Shown here: positions 15,970 through 24,272 of the stretch, in pieces | Layout: the number at the start of each line of letters is the position of its first letter | Numbering within the stretch: the stretch's first letter is position 1 | Origin: JAHRAW01 sp028066695 | Lineage (GTDB): Bacteria > Pseudomonadota > Gammaproteobacteria > Arenicellales > Poriferihabitantaceae | DNA length: 64,000 nucleotides | NCBI GenBank assembly: GCA_963457535.1 | Contig: OY734803.1 | Coordinates: 1,364,001-1,428,000 of the forward strand | Reading direction: 5' to 3' | Program-made: the position numbers and the translations under genes | Notes under the pieces: generated by a model | The model's database searches: none | Seen by the model: the letters and a program-made list of their open reading frames with translations, nothing else | Told to the model about the DNA's origin: nothing

Positions 15970-16922
15970 GCGCAAACATTCTGGTCATCGCCGAACACGA
16001 CGGCGCGGAACTCTATCCGGGCACGCTGAACACGGTCGCGGCCGCCGGCGAAATCGCCGCGAAAACTTCGGGCGAAATCCACATGTTGCTGGTCGGCGAA
16101 AACCTCGGCGAAATCGCAAAATCCTGCGCGAAAGCGGCCGGAGTCGCAAAAGTGCTGGTCGTTGACGACGCGAAATTCGCGCATCCCGGCGCCGAAGATG
16201 TCGCCGCGCAAATTTCCGCCGCGCTGGAAAAAGGCGCGTATTCGCACGCGCTCGCGCCCGCCTCCACTTTCGGCAAGGCGGTCATTCCCTACGCGGCCGC
16301 GCTGCTGGACCGGCAGGCGATTTCCGACATCAGCGAAGTTTCCGAAGCCGACACTTTTGTGCGCCCGATTTACGCCGGGAATGCGATGGAGACGGTGAAA
16401 TCCCTGGAAAGCCCGGTTCTTTTGACCGTGCGCACCACCGCGTTTGAGCCGGCCGCAACCGACGGAAACGCCGCCGTGGAAAACGCCGCCGCGGCCGAGC
16501 CGCCGGTGCGCGTCAAATTTATTGAACAGGCGCTCAGTTCCAGCGAGCGACCCGAACTGACTTCGGCGCGCGTGGTCGTCTCCGGCGGGCGCGGCATGCA
16601 AAACGGCGAAAATTTCGCGATGCTGGAAAAACTCGCCGACAAACTCGGCGGCGCGGTCGGCGCCTCGCGCGCCGCGGTGGACGCCGGTTTCGTCCCCAAC
16701 GAATACCAGGTCGGGCAGACCGGCAAAGTGGTCGCGCCCGACCTCTATCTCGCGGTCGGAATTTCCGGCGCGATCCAGCACCTCGCCGGCATGAAGGATT
16801 CCAAATGCATAGTCGCCATCAACAACGACGAAGAAGCGCCGATTTTTCAAGTCGCCGACTATTCGTGGTGCGAGGATTTGTTCACCGCGGTGCCGGCGCT
16901 GCAGGCGGAGTTGGAGAAGTAG
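15966..16922 (+). CDS. etfA: Electron transfer flavoprotein alpha subunit
   Basis: A 318-residue EtfA. The N-terminal half carries ILVIAEHDGAELYPGTLNTVAAA. The FAD-binding C-terminal half shows ARVVVSGGRGM, GGAVGASRAAVDAGFVPNEYQVGQTGKVVAPDLYLAVGISGAIQHLAGMKDSK and IVAINNDEEAPIFQVADY, all diagnostic. It partners with the overlapping etfB. The next 230 bases are filled by a degenerate repeat array before a convergent dehydrogenase gene. Confidence 0.95.
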   Translation: MSANILVIAEHDGAELYPGTLNTVAAAGEIAAKTSGEIHMLLVGENLGEIAKSCAKAAGVAKVLVVDDAKFAHPGAEDVAAQISAALEKGAYSHALAPASTFGKAVIPYAAALLDRQAISDISEVSEADTFVRPIYAGNAMETVKSLESPVLLTVRTTAFEPAATDGNAAVENAAAAEPPVRVKFIEQALSSSERPELTSARVVVSGGRGMQNGENFAMLEKLADKLGGAVGASRAAVDAGFVPNEYQVGQTGKVVAPDLYLAVGISGAIQHLAGMKDSKCIVAINNDEEAPIFQVADYSWCEDLFTAVPALQAELEK

Positions 16923-17155
16923 TTTTTCGTCGGGGATTTTCCGCGGGGAATTTTTCACGGTGGAATTTCCACCGAAATTTTTCCAAGGAGAATTTTTTGC
17001 AATGGATTTTTCGCGAGTTAATTTTTCCCGGCGGAAATTCCACCGAAGTTTTTTTGCAGGGAGTTTTTCGCGAGTAACTTTTCGCGATGCGTTTTTCGCG
17101 AGTTAATTTTCCCCGCCGAATTTCCCACCGCGAAATTCCCGCTGAAGATTTCCCC
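16923..17155. repeat. Large array of degenerate ~15 nt repeats
   Basis: The whole convergent gap after etfA consists of about fifteen imperfect units of 12-16 nt, here mostly in the orientation GGGGATTTTTCCG: for example GGGGATTTTCCG, TGGATTTTTCGCGAG, AGGGAGTTTTTCGCGAG and CGGCGGAAATTCC. Because the unit is close to 15 nt, translated frames show a five-residue periodicity, but no frame looks like a real protein. It is homologous in character to the arrays at 6566 and 56520. Confidence 0.65.
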
Positions 17156-18241
17156 TCACTCAAACACAATCACATTCCGCAACCCGCGCCCGGCGCGCAC
17201 TTCTTCAATTCCGCGGTTGATTTCCTCCAGCGGAAAACGCCCGGTGATCAGTTCGTCCAGTTTCAGCCGCCCCTCCTTGTAGAGTGCCAGCAATTTCGGA
17301 ATGTCGGCGCGCAACCGCGTGGAGCCCATTTTGCTGCCGAGAATGCGCATGCCGCCGTCGGCCAGGTCGGTCGCGTCAAACGAAGTTAAGTCGCCGGTCG
17401 GCGGCATGCCCACAATGGTCAGCGCGCCGCCCGGCGCCAGCAGCGAAATCCCCTGCTCAATGACGCGCGGGCTGCCGACCGCGGTGAACACATATTCCAT
17501 GCCGCGCCCGCCGCTGATTTCCAGCGCGGCCGCGCGCGCGTCCCCGCTCGCCGCGTTTGCGGTGTGAGTCGCGCCGAACGCCTTCGCCGTCTCCAGTTTT
17601 TCCTCGGCGACATCCACCGCCAGCAGCGGAAACGCGCCGGCATAGGCCGCGCCCTGCACCGCGTTCAGCCCGACTCCGCCGCAGCCGACCACGGCCGCGC
17701 TCGCCCCGGCGCGCATTTGCGCGGTATTGACCACCGCGCCGAAGCCGGTGATCACGCCGCAGGACAGCAGCGAGGCCACATCAAACGGCAAGTCATCCGG
17801 AATCGGCGCGAGTTGCGACTGGTCCACCACCACATATTCGGCGAACGCGCCGGTGCGCAGCCCCTGTTTCACCGGCGTTCCCTCGCGGTTTTTCAGCGGC
17901 GGCTCGCGGTCCAGCCGAAACTTGGTGCGGCAGATGGTCGGCCGCCCGCGCTCGCAGGTTGCGCAATGCCCGCACGAGCGCAGCAGCGTGACCAGCACGC
18001 GGTCGTTGACTTTGACGCTGTGCACGCCGGGCCCCGTTTCCACCACCGTGCCGGCCGCCTCGTGCCCGAACACCTGCGGCGGCCGCCCGCCCCACCCGCC
18101 GTCGGCGTAGGTGATGTCCGAATGGCAAATCGCGCACGCGGCGATTTTGACCTTGACCTCGCCGGTATCCTGCGGCGGCGCGAGTTCCAGGTCGTCAATG
18201 ACCATGGGCTTGCCGAATTCGTAGGTGATGGCGGCTTTCAC
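17156..18241 (-). CDS. Zinc-dependent alcohol dehydrogenase (MDR)
   Basis: A 361-residue medium-chain dehydrogenase. The catalytic zinc site begins at CAICHSDI with GHEAAG following. The structural zinc loop is CGHCATCERGRPTIC. The nucleotide-binding fold contains VVGCGGVGLNAVQGA, with Asp at the end of the second strand (LLAVDVAEEK), indicating NAD specificity. The arrangement CGHC..C....C followed by a long loop (KFRLDREPPLKNREGTPVKQGLRTGAFAEYVVV) resembles class III-type alcohol/formaldehyde dehydrogenases, though substrate is open. The start is GTG at 18241, overlapping the stop of the upstream Fic gene by four bases, so its translation may be coupled to the defence operon. It is convergent with etfA. 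Confidence 0.85.
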   Translation of the reverse strand: MKAAITYEFGKPMVIDDLELAPPQDTGEVKVKIAACAICHSDITYADGGWGGRPPQVFGHEAAGTVVETGPGVHSVKVNDRVLVTLLRSCGHCATCERGRPTICRTKFRLDREPPLKNREGTPVKQGLRTGAFAEYVVVDQSQLAPIPDDLPFDVASLLSCGVITGFGAVVNTAQMRAGASAAVVGCGGVGLNAVQGAAYAGAFPLLAVDVAEEKLETAKAFGATHTANAASGDARAAALEISGGRGMEYVFTAVGSPRVIEQGISLLAPGGALTIVGMPPTGDLTSFDATDLADGGMRILGSKMGSTRLRADIPKLLALYKEGRLKLDELITGRFPLEEINRGIEEVRAGRGLRNVIVFE

Positions 18242-18948
18242 TCGGAGCTTATCGGGGTGGGCGGGGGCTCGTATATGGAGTCGGGCAGGACTTCGCTGGA
18301 GAAGGAGATGATTTTGGACACCAAATCGACGAGCAGGTCTTTGTCTTTGGGGTTGCTTGCGGCGATGAAGATGGTCAGTTTGTAGAGGGCGGGATAGGAA
18401 ATGACCGGCTCGCCCTGGTCGGCATACAACATGCCGTTCATGTCCAGAAACCAGATGAACAAAAATGCGGCGATGCGCTTGTTGCCGTCGACGAAACAGT
18501 GGTCTTTCACCAGCAAGTAAAGGAGGTTTGCCGCCTTGCTCTCCACGGTGGGATAGGCGTCTTGGCCGAAAGCGGATTGATAGATGCTGGAAATCACAGC
18601 ATCAATGTCGCCGGTATTGGGCCTGCCAAACTGCGCAAATTCTTTGCCAGTGAAAGTTGTCCCATGATCCTCTGCGCGGGTTTTCGCGGTGTCCAGCAAA
18701 GATCGTTTCAGTTGTTCGATGAGGATGTTTGCAGTTTTTGCGGTCAGAACATAGGGGGGCTCTTCTTTTTCGAACGCCAACCCCTCGAGGTCATACTGTT
18801 CGATGAAAGGAAGTGCTTTTGCGTGCACATCCAGGAAGCCCAAAAATGCTTCGGACTCTTCCGCGTCGAGCCCGCGCTGGCGCAGTTCAGCCAAACGCTC
18901 GAGCGCATTGTTCACCGCAACTTCGCTGTGTGATTGTTCAGGTGCCAT
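18238..18948 (-). CDS. Fic/Doc-family protein
   Basis: A 236-residue Fic-fold protein with active-site motif HCFVDGNKR at residues 150-158. The His, Phe, Asp and NKR match Doc (HxFxDxNKR), the toxin of the Phd/Doc pair that phosphorylates EF-Tu, rather than the GNGR form of AMPylating Fic enzymes. An inhibitory S/TxxxE(G/N) helix is not evident. The N-terminal ~100 residues are an extra helical domain. The ATG at 18948 is preceded by GGGGGAAAG, overlaps the end of the membrane-protein gene by 11 bases, and makes this the last gene of the CBASS-like operon. No antitoxin gene is adjacent. It may be a second effector or a regulator; that is inference. Confidence 0.8.
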   Translation of the reverse strand: MAPEQSHSEVAVNNALERLAELRQRGLDAEESEAFLGFLDVHAKALPFIEQYDLEGLAFEKEEPPYVLTAKTANILIEQLKRSLLDTAKTRAEDHGTTFTGKEFAQFGRPNTGDIDAVISSIYQSAFGQDAYPTVESKAANLLYLLVKDHCFVDGNKRIAAFLFIWFLDMNGMLYADQGEPVISYPALYKLTIFIAASNPKDKDLLVDLVSKIISFSSEVLPDSIYEPPPTPISSE

Positions 18949-19477
18949 CTTTCCCCCGTTTCGTAGTAATCGTCGAGACAAAAACATCCTGCAGAAGGCG
19001 GCCCCTGAAATTGACAAGAGCCACATTTCTGTGTTGGTTGAGTTTTTCAATATTGTCTTCGGTGACGCGGCCATCCTCTTGGGGCGCGTAAACAACAAGC
19101 CCGACAGCATCTTTTTTGATGCTTAGCACATCGTCGATTTTTTCCTTAAAGCACGGCCAGTGAAGAACAAACAGGTCCATTGATGCCGCCGCCATAACCC
19201 GGCCCTGGTCGATGTGGTGAATGTTCTTCTTCTTAAACAGACCAGAATCGACCAACACCTGTCGGATGTTGTCAAATCCGTTAACATTGGAAAAAATTGC
19301 GATTTTGTTTTTTGACAACGCCCAGCTCATCCGAAACAAAACCCGGACAATTCCCATGGCGACCAAAACGATCGCACATGCCCCAAGGACAAAGGCGGCC
19401 ACATGCGAAAAGATGTCTGCCCAATCCCAGACATCGAGAATCAGGCCGGAAGCGGGTCCGCTGAGTTTGTCAAGCAT
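18938..19477 (-). CDS. Membrane protein with flavodoxin-like domain, candidate CBASS effector
   Basis: A 179-residue protein I do not recognise. One strong transmembrane helix spans about residues 24-50 (IFSHVAAFVLGACAIVLVAM and onward). The remaining ~125 residues alternate hydrophobic strands and helices (KIAIFSN, NIHHID, DLFVLHWP, AVGLVVYAPQ, NVALVNFRG), which reads as a flavodoxin/receiver- or TIR-like Rossmann fold. It starts at ATG 19477, overlapping the TRIP13-like gene by 8 bases, in the position normally held by the effector in type III CBASS operons (NucC in the E. coli MS115-1 operon). A membrane-anchored effector gated by a cyclic nucleotide is the likely role. Which end binds the nucleotide is unknown. 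Confidence 0.6.
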   Translation of the reverse strand: MLDKLSGPASGLILDVWDWADIFSHVAAFVLGACAIVLVAMGIVRVLFRMSWALSKNKIAIFSNVNGFDNIRQVLVDSGLFKKKNIHHIDQGRVMAAASMDLFVLHWPCFKEKIDDVLSIKKDAVGLVVYAPQEDGRVTEDNIEKLNQHRNVALVNFRGRLLQDVFVSTITTKRGKDGT

Positions 19478-20411
19478 GATATTCGCCAAGAAAGGGGGGG
19501 GTCGGTTGAATTTGTGTTGCTGCAGACAGCGCATCCTCAAAACGGATATGCCCATTCGGATACGCCATCATAATCATAGCATGGAACAGGCGATGCGTGA
19601 TGTCGGAAAAGGTGAAGCCATGATTGCGGCCATTGACCGCCCCGGTTGCTTTTACGATTTTTGCGATTTGGCTGCCCGAGAAGCCGAGCTCTTTCAGCGT
19701 CGGCTCCAAGATTGCCAAGCGCTTTTTCTCGTCGGGGCGCTCGAAAACAAAGGTTTCGGCGGCGCGACGCGTAATCGCCGGATCAAGGGCGTCAAACCTG
19801 TTAGTGCACATGATGACCGCAACCGGCAGTTGCTTTCGGCTCAGCAGGTCGACGCCGCGAATCAGGGCGTTCACGCCGGCCCGGTCCTCGTGATGCATCT
19901 GCCCGGTTTCCCGCGACTGTGCCAGTGCATCCGCCTCGTCTATCAACAAAATGACGCCGGATTTGTAGTTGCCATCTTTTGCCACGGCAATTTTTCCGCA
20001 TTCGCCTTCTATGTAGTCGAAAGCGGCGGAAATCAGTTTGGTCATCTCGCCGACCAGCCCCGAGCCGCGCGTGGATAGACTCATGGGAAACAAGGTGATT
20101 TCCAGCCTGCTGTTTCGCGCCACCTTGCTTCCAATGGTTTCCGATAACTCGGTTTTCCCGGTGCCGACATCCCCGGCAATGATGATCAGGGGATGTTTGT
20201 TTTTGGCGTAGCCGAAAATAGTGTGTGCGTTTGGGTGGTGCTCCCTGCGCCACCGTTCCAAATGGCCGGGGAATAGCAACATCTCCAGCATTTTTGACAA
20301 GCGGTCGATATACGCGTCCATGCCGACCAGGCGAGCGAGCCGCTCGTCCGCGTTGCCATCAGGCAATACGGCGCGCCGACTGAATACATCGTCAATGTTG
20401 ACGGCGTTCAT
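19470..20411 (-). CDS. cap6: TRIP13/Pch2-like AAA+ ATPase of CBASS
   Basis: A 313-residue AAA+ ATPase with Walker A GDVGTGKT at residues 80-87, Walker B VILLIDEADAL, a sensor-1 region VAVIMCTNRFDALDP and arginine-finger segment ITRRAAETFVFERPDEKKR. This is the TRIP13/Cap6 organisation. In type III CBASS this remodeller disassembles the CD-NTase-HORMA complex and so restrains second-messenger synthesis until infection. It starts at ATG 20411, sharing one base with the stop of the HORMA gene (TAATG), which is strong evidence for a single operon. A cap7-like gene precedes it and a candidate effector follows. Confidence 0.88.
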   Translation of the reverse strand: MNAVNIDDVFSRRAVLPDGNADERLARLVGMDAYIDRLSKMLEMLLFPGHLERWRREHHPNAHTIFGYAKNKHPLIIIAGDVGTGKTELSETIGSKVARNSRLEITLFPMSLSTRGSGLVGEMTKLISAAFDYIEGECGKIAVAKDGNYKSGVILLIDEADALAQSRETGQMHHEDRAGVNALIRGVDLLSRKQLPVAVIMCTNRFDALDPAITRRAAETFVFERPDEKKRLAILEPTLKELGFSGSQIAKIVKATGAVNGRNHGFTFSDITHRLFHAMIMMAYPNGHIRFEDALSAATQIQPTPPFLGEYHA

Positions 20412-20914
20412 TACCTTTGGATCGTCGAGCGCTGCACTCCAAACGGGCCGGACACATAGTTCCTGCCCGCCACCCAGTGACCGCCGCCCTCTATGCCGGG
20501 CGGGTCGCCAAAGCCGCGCCGGAAAGGGAGGGTTGCCTCAAATGCCTCTCGTTGATCTCGGCTGAGAAGCGTCCAAGCATAAGAGTGCGTCAAAAAGGAA
20601 GTGAAAGGCAACCCGGCAACATTTTCTGTTGCCCGAATCCCGCCAGGGTCGTCTCCGCCCCCGCTCAGTTGATTTCCCACGGCGTGATATTTAAGCGCGG
20701 CGACCCATTTGCCATTTCGCTTAAACCCGTAGGTGACCTCCCCCAAGTAGCCTGCGTTCAGCAACATAAAGACCTCGGCTTGATACGCTTCGATCTCTTC
20801 GTCGCTGGGGCGGTTGGCCCTGTAGAGGCGCTGAAACCGCTTCAGGTCTGCCGCCACTTTGGACGCAATATGGCGCGCATGAGTGAAAGTATGTGTTTGC
20901 GTTTGAGTAGACAT
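20411..20914 (-). CDS. cap7: Bacterial HORMA-domain protein of type III CBASS
   Basis: A 167-residue protein whose N-terminus strongly resembles the HORMA protein of the E. coli MS115-1 type III CBASS operon: FTHARHIASKVAADLKRFQR, then a Pro-Ser-Asp-x-x-Ile-Glu-Ala-Tyr helix and LNAGYLGEVTYGF. HORMA proteins use a C-terminal safety belt to wrap closure peptides. In CBASS they bind the CD-NTase and activate it on sensing phage peptides. It lies 8 bases after the CD-NTase and overlaps the TRIP13-like gene by one base. The Gly-rich C-terminus (GFGDPPGIEGGGHWVAGRNY) matches the family end. Only one HORMA gene is present. Confidence 0.88.
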   Translation of the reverse strand: MSTQTQTHTFTHARHIASKVAADLKRFQRLYRANRPSDEEIEAYQAEVFMLLNAGYLGEVTYGFKRNGKWVAALKYHAVGNQLSGGGDDPGGIRATENVAGLPFTSFLTHSYAWTLLSRDQREAFEATLPFRRGFGDPPGIEGGGHWVAGRNYVSGPFGVQRSTIQR

Positions 20915-20922
20915 GATTTGCT

Positions 20923-21885
20923 TTACCCTTGAAATGAAGAGCCAAAGATTTTTCGCCAGTAACGAACCGCCTCTGCTTTCGTGTGCGCATAGATGGCACT
21001 GTCCACGGCATCTGCCGCTTCTGCCGCCTCTTCGACAATAGCAGATTTGTCGCTGAGAGTATAACCTGACGCGACATTGTTGTCCGGATTTACCGGATCA
21101 AAAACTTGAATCGAGTCGGGGGTGCTCGCGGCCTGGTCGGGGGCGTAATAACCCGAAAACACGATTTTTTTGTCCAGCCCGCCCTGCACAAGAAAGTCAA
21201 AAAAACCCGCCAGCGCCTCTACATAGTCGTGGAGCCGAATATTCCCGCGGTCGGCCATGTGTGCCACCAGCAACTCGACCAAGAAAGATTTGAATTTGAA
21301 GTCGTCATTCCGCTTTTTGATTTCTTTGACCCAATATTTCAGCAGCCGAACGACCTGCGCATAGTGGACGCGATTCCCCTGCTTGCGCTTTTCAATAAAC
21401 GCAAGGTGCTTGACGATATTGGTCATCAACCGTTTTCCGGTCACGGACGAATACAAATAACCGTCCCAGTCAGGGTTGCCGTCATAGGATATCGGCACTA
21501 CGTCGACATCCAGCCCCGTACCTCGAAAGGAGATGCGCACGGAGTATTCTTGTTTTGTGATTTGGTCGGGTGACATGTTGGAAAACAGACTCCGCAACGT
21601 CTTCACCAACCAATCGAGAAGATCCTGCATTTCTGAGGGCGAATCCTGCAACATATATGCGGCGACATCAATGTCATTGATGCTTTTCAGCGCGGTGCCT
21701 TTCGCCAGGCTTCCGGACAAAAGCATCCTCTGCAGCGCAAAGCGGGAGTCCTCCCTAATTTTTTCTTTCAACCGGTCGGTCAGACGGTTGACCTGTTCTC
21801 GGTGCTTGGCAGCGTCATCTCGTTTCAGGTTGACGTACTCGTCCGCAAATTTGGCAATGTGCCGATGCTCGATGTGTTGTGCCAT
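20923..21885 (-). CDS. cGAS/DncV-like nucleotidyltransferase (CD-NTase)
   Basis: A 320-residue CD-NTase. The polymerase-beta-type active site is complete: LLSGSLAKGT with G58-S59, the metal-binding pair in NDIDV (D71, D73), and a third acidic site in LDVDVVP (D128). An OAS-like C-terminal helical part follows (VVRLLKYWVKEIKKRN, FKSFLVELLVAHM). Such enzymes make cyclic di- or trinucleotides when activated by HORMA or ubiquitin-like partners. The HORMA and TRIP13-like genes immediately downstream place it in type III CBASS, where clade C enzymes are common; its product is not predictable here. The ATG at 21885 is chosen over an upstream TTG because a good promoter (21921-21949) lies between them. 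Confidence 0.9.
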   Translation of the reverse strand: MAQHIEHRHIAKFADEYVNLKRDDAAKHREQVNRLTDRLKEKIREDSRFALQRMLLSGSLAKGTALKSINDIDVAAYMLQDSPSEMQDLLDWLVKTLRSLFSNMSPDQITKQEYSVRISFRGTGLDVDVVPISYDGNPDWDGYLYSSVTGKRLMTNIVKHLAFIEKRKQGNRVHYAQVVRLLKYWVKEIKKRNDDFKFKSFLVELLVAHMADRGNIRLHDYVEALAGFFDFLVQGGLDKKIVFSGYYAPDQAASTPDSIQVFDPVNPDNNVASGYTLSDKSAIVEEAAEAADAVDSAIYAHTKAEAVRYWRKIFGSSFQG

Positions 21886-21920
21886 AACGCTAGATCGCCT
21901 TGGGGCTTGGAGATTGGCGA

Positions 21921-21949
21921 ACCCTAGCACAATTTGCGCCATTTGTCAA
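21921..21949 (-). promoter_or_regulatory. Promoter of the CBASS-like operon
   Basis: On the minus strand TTGACA (21949-21944) and TAGGGT (21926-21921) are spaced by 17 bases, placing the start of transcription about 25-30 bases upstream of the CD-NTase ATG. The perfect -35 suggests constitutive expression, and indicates that the CD-NTase operon is separate from the HNH gene upstream. Confidence 0.65.
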
Positions 21950-21994
21950 TAGATTTAGCGGCGAAATGCATTTTCAGGTTTCAGAGGGTGTTTT

Positions 21995-23119
21995 TCACCG
22001 ATAACGCCAGCCGCTTTCAAAGTCGTTGTTCTTCGCGGTTTCCATGATCGGTAGTATTGTCCGCTCGAGCGCGGCGCCAAACCGAGTGGGTTGCACCAGT
22101 TGGCTTTTGGTGAGTTGCAAGTCGACGCGATACGCCTCAATAATCGGCGCAAAGCGACCGGGCGCGTGTTTTTTCCAAGTGCGGATGGCTTGTTTCTGCA
22201 AAGACAGAAAGTCGGGGAAATATTTGTGGTGGGGCAGTTTGTCACCCTTTTTTACATTCGCCTCTTGCGTTACAGGCGCGATGTTCCACGGGCGGTTATG
22301 CCCGACAAAACTCCACGGGATGTAGTGGTCGAGATGAAAGTTGGCCGGGTCAAGCGCGTTTTTGCTGTAAAGACAACGCACCTTTCGCGGAGCCTTCTCA
22401 ATGACCATTTGCCAAAACTTTTGCTCCTGCTGCCATTGGCCGCGACTTTCCGGGAAGCCGATTTTGTTCACGATTGACGGAATGTTCGGGTTGCGCGCTC
22501 GCAAGTAGTGCGCCCAGTGCCACAAGCACCACCCGCGAATGATGCTCGCATTGCGCTTGAAGTAATCGCGCCAAAGAGGGTGCAGGCAAATTACCCCGCC
22601 GCCCATTTTATACGGCGGCGGTTCGCGCGTTTCGTATGCTTTCTCCGCAAATTGCGTTATCGCGCGACGAACAACACTTTCCGTCCGCGTCGGGTTGAGC
22701 GGTTTTTCTTGATCGAAAAACGGCTGCAACCACCGGTGCGGAACTTTTTGCAGCATTTCCTTTTGTATGCGATGCACATTTTCATCCACCTTTCGGCGGC
22801 CGGCGACGGTATCAAGGTCGGGGCGAATCTCTCCGGTGTCAAGCGAAATCATGCTTGCAAGATTTTTCAGGCGCTCGGCGGCGCGGTCGTGAAACCCAAA
22901 GTTCAACTTAAACCGATTTATCGGGACAACCGACTTGCGAAGCATGATGCTCGCCAACTTGCCGGTCGAAATGACGGTTTCGCCGGTCTTTTCGACTTCC
23001 TCCAAAATCGCAAGCGTCCAAAGAAATTTGTAGGAGGCCGCGGTTTCGTCAAGCGCGCGCGCCAAGTTTGCGACCGCTCGGTCGCCAAGTGAGTGCTCTT
23101 TGGGGAGGGTTGTTTCCAT
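21995..23119 (-). CDS. HNH endonuclease-domain protein
   Basis: A 374-residue protein whose C-terminal third contains a canonical HNH nuclease: a CLYS segment, LDHYIPWSFVGHNRPWNIAPV with the catalytic His in LDHYIPW, and QEANVKKGDKLP. The N-terminal 240 residues are mostly helical with no domain I recognise (FKLNFGFHDRAAERLKNL; WCLWHWAHYLRARNPNI). There is no SAVED domain, so it is not the usual CBASS Cap5 effector. It lies 109 bases upstream of the CD-NTase on the same strand, with an independent promoter between them. It is divergent from the DprA-like gene across 238 bases. Role in phage restriction is inferred from context. Confidence 0.75.
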   Translation of the reverse strand: METTLPKEHSLGDRAVANLARALDETAASYKFLWTLAILEEVEKTGETVISTGKLASIMLRKSVVPINRFKLNFGFHDRAAERLKNLASMISLDTGEIRPDLDTVAGRRKVDENVHRIQKEMLQKVPHRWLQPFFDQEKPLNPTRTESVVRRAITQFAEKAYETREPPPYKMGGGVICLHPLWRDYFKRNASIIRGWCLWHWAHYLRARNPNIPSIVNKIGFPESRGQWQQEQKFWQMVIEKAPRKVRCLYSKNALDPANFHLDHYIPWSFVGHNRPWNIAPVTQEANVKKGDKLPHHKYFPDFLSLQKQAIRTWKKHAPGRFAPIIEAYRVDLQLTKSQLVQPTRFGAALERTILPIMETAKNNDFESGWRYR

Positions 23120-23357
23120 ATTTCAGACGGCCGGAACCGCAACAGATACCGGGGAATATAGCAAAAAACGAAAGGCCAAACTTTTATTTTGCATATATTG
23201 CCCCGGTCAGGAGAACGATGTGCTACATTCCGGGGCACATAAGTAGGGGCAGTGTGGTTGCGCCAAATTTTTTGGTGTCCCAGCGACGCAACCGATTGTT
23301 CCCTTTTCGGCGAGGCCGCGGCCTTGATTGTTGTTCAATCCATCACTGAGGGAGGAA

Positions 23358-24272
23358 ATGAACACGCGACTTCATGTTGGAGGCGACAAATTCTTTCACG
23401 AGAAAGCAATCTCTCCGCTGCTGGAGTTGGGCGCGTATGAGGCGCTTTGGGCGGAGAACGGCGCAACGACATTTAAAAAAATCGCTGATATTTTCCGCGA
23501 ACACAGCGACTCTCTGCCGTCTGACCTTGTGTCGGAGCGGGTTGCATTGAAGTATTCGCAGATGGTGCTGGAAAAAGTGCGCGCCGGCGATGTGCGCAAC
23601 TTCGGCGTCCGCATCCACAAATCCATCGACTATCCGGCCGCGTTAAGAGACGCGGTGCATCCGCCGGAACTGCTCTATTACCAGGGGCAATGGGATCTGA
23701 TTTACCGCCCTTGTGTCGCTGTTGTCGGCACCCGGCGGCCAACGCGAGACGGTGAGCGACGAACCCGGCGCATTGTGCGCTGGTTGGTGAAGAAAGGATT
23801 TGCCGTCGTCTCCGGGCTTGCGCGCGGCGTTGACACTATCGCGCACACTACGGCATTGAAATTGAAAGGACACACCATCGCGGTGCTCGGGATGCCGTTG
23901 ACGCGGGTGTATCCGCGGGAGAATCGAGACCTGCAAGCGCGGATTGCCGAGGAGCAGTTGGTCATCAGCCAGGTTCCGTTCATCAAGCATGCGCGCAGCA
24001 ATTTGTATGTCCAGCGAATGTTTTTCCCCGAAAGGAATGTCACCATGTCCGCATTGACGCGCGCCACCGTTATTGTGGAGGCGAGCGACACTTCCGGCAC
24101 CCTCGTTCAAGCGCACCACGCGATCAAACAAGGGCGGAAACTTTTGATTTTGGAGAGTTGCTTCAAGCGCGGGCTTAAGTGGCCTGAGAAAATGGTGGCG
24201 AAAGGGGCCATCCGCGTCCGTGATGAGGAGCAATTAAGCGAGGTGCTTGGCGATGAGATGGACCAGGATTGA
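23358..24272 (+). CDS. DprA/Smf-like Rossmann protein
   Basis: A 304-residue protein. From about residue 118 it carries the DprA Rossmann core: VAVVGTRRPTRDGERR, FAVVSGLARGVDTIAHTTAL, TIAVLGMPLTRVYPRENRDL, FPERNVTMSALTRATVIVEASDTSGTLVQAHHA and GRKLLIL, all matching DprA motifs. The N-terminal ~110 residues differ from housekeeping DprA. DprA loads RecA on incoming single-stranded DNA; stand-alone DprA-like genes in defence islands have a presumed nucleotide- or DNA-binding role. The start is ATG 23358 immediately after GGGAGGAA. It overlaps the phosphoribosyltransferase gene by 20 bases, so the two work as a pair. It is divergent from the HNH gene. Confidence 0.8.
   Translation: MNTRLHVGGDKFFHEKAISPLLELGAYEALWAENGATTFKKIADIFREHSDSLPSDLVSERVALKYSQMVLEKVRAGDVRNFGVRIHKSIDYPAALRDAVHPPELLYYQGQWDLIYRPCVAVVGTRRPTRDGERRTRRIVRWLVKKGFAVVSGLARGVDTIAHTTALKLKGHTIAVLGMPLTRVYPRENRDLQARIAEEQLVISQVPFIKHARSNLYVQRMFFPERNVTMSALTRATVIVEASDTSGTLVQAHHAIKQGRKLLILESCFKRGLKWPEKMVAKGAIRVRDEEQLSEVLGDEMDQD

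Noticed and set aside
16882..17169. Repetitive Lys/Arg-rich frame in the etfA-adh gap
   Set aside because: Its five-residue periodicity follows from the ~15 nt DNA repeat; no start context and equally repetitive frames occur on the opposite strand.
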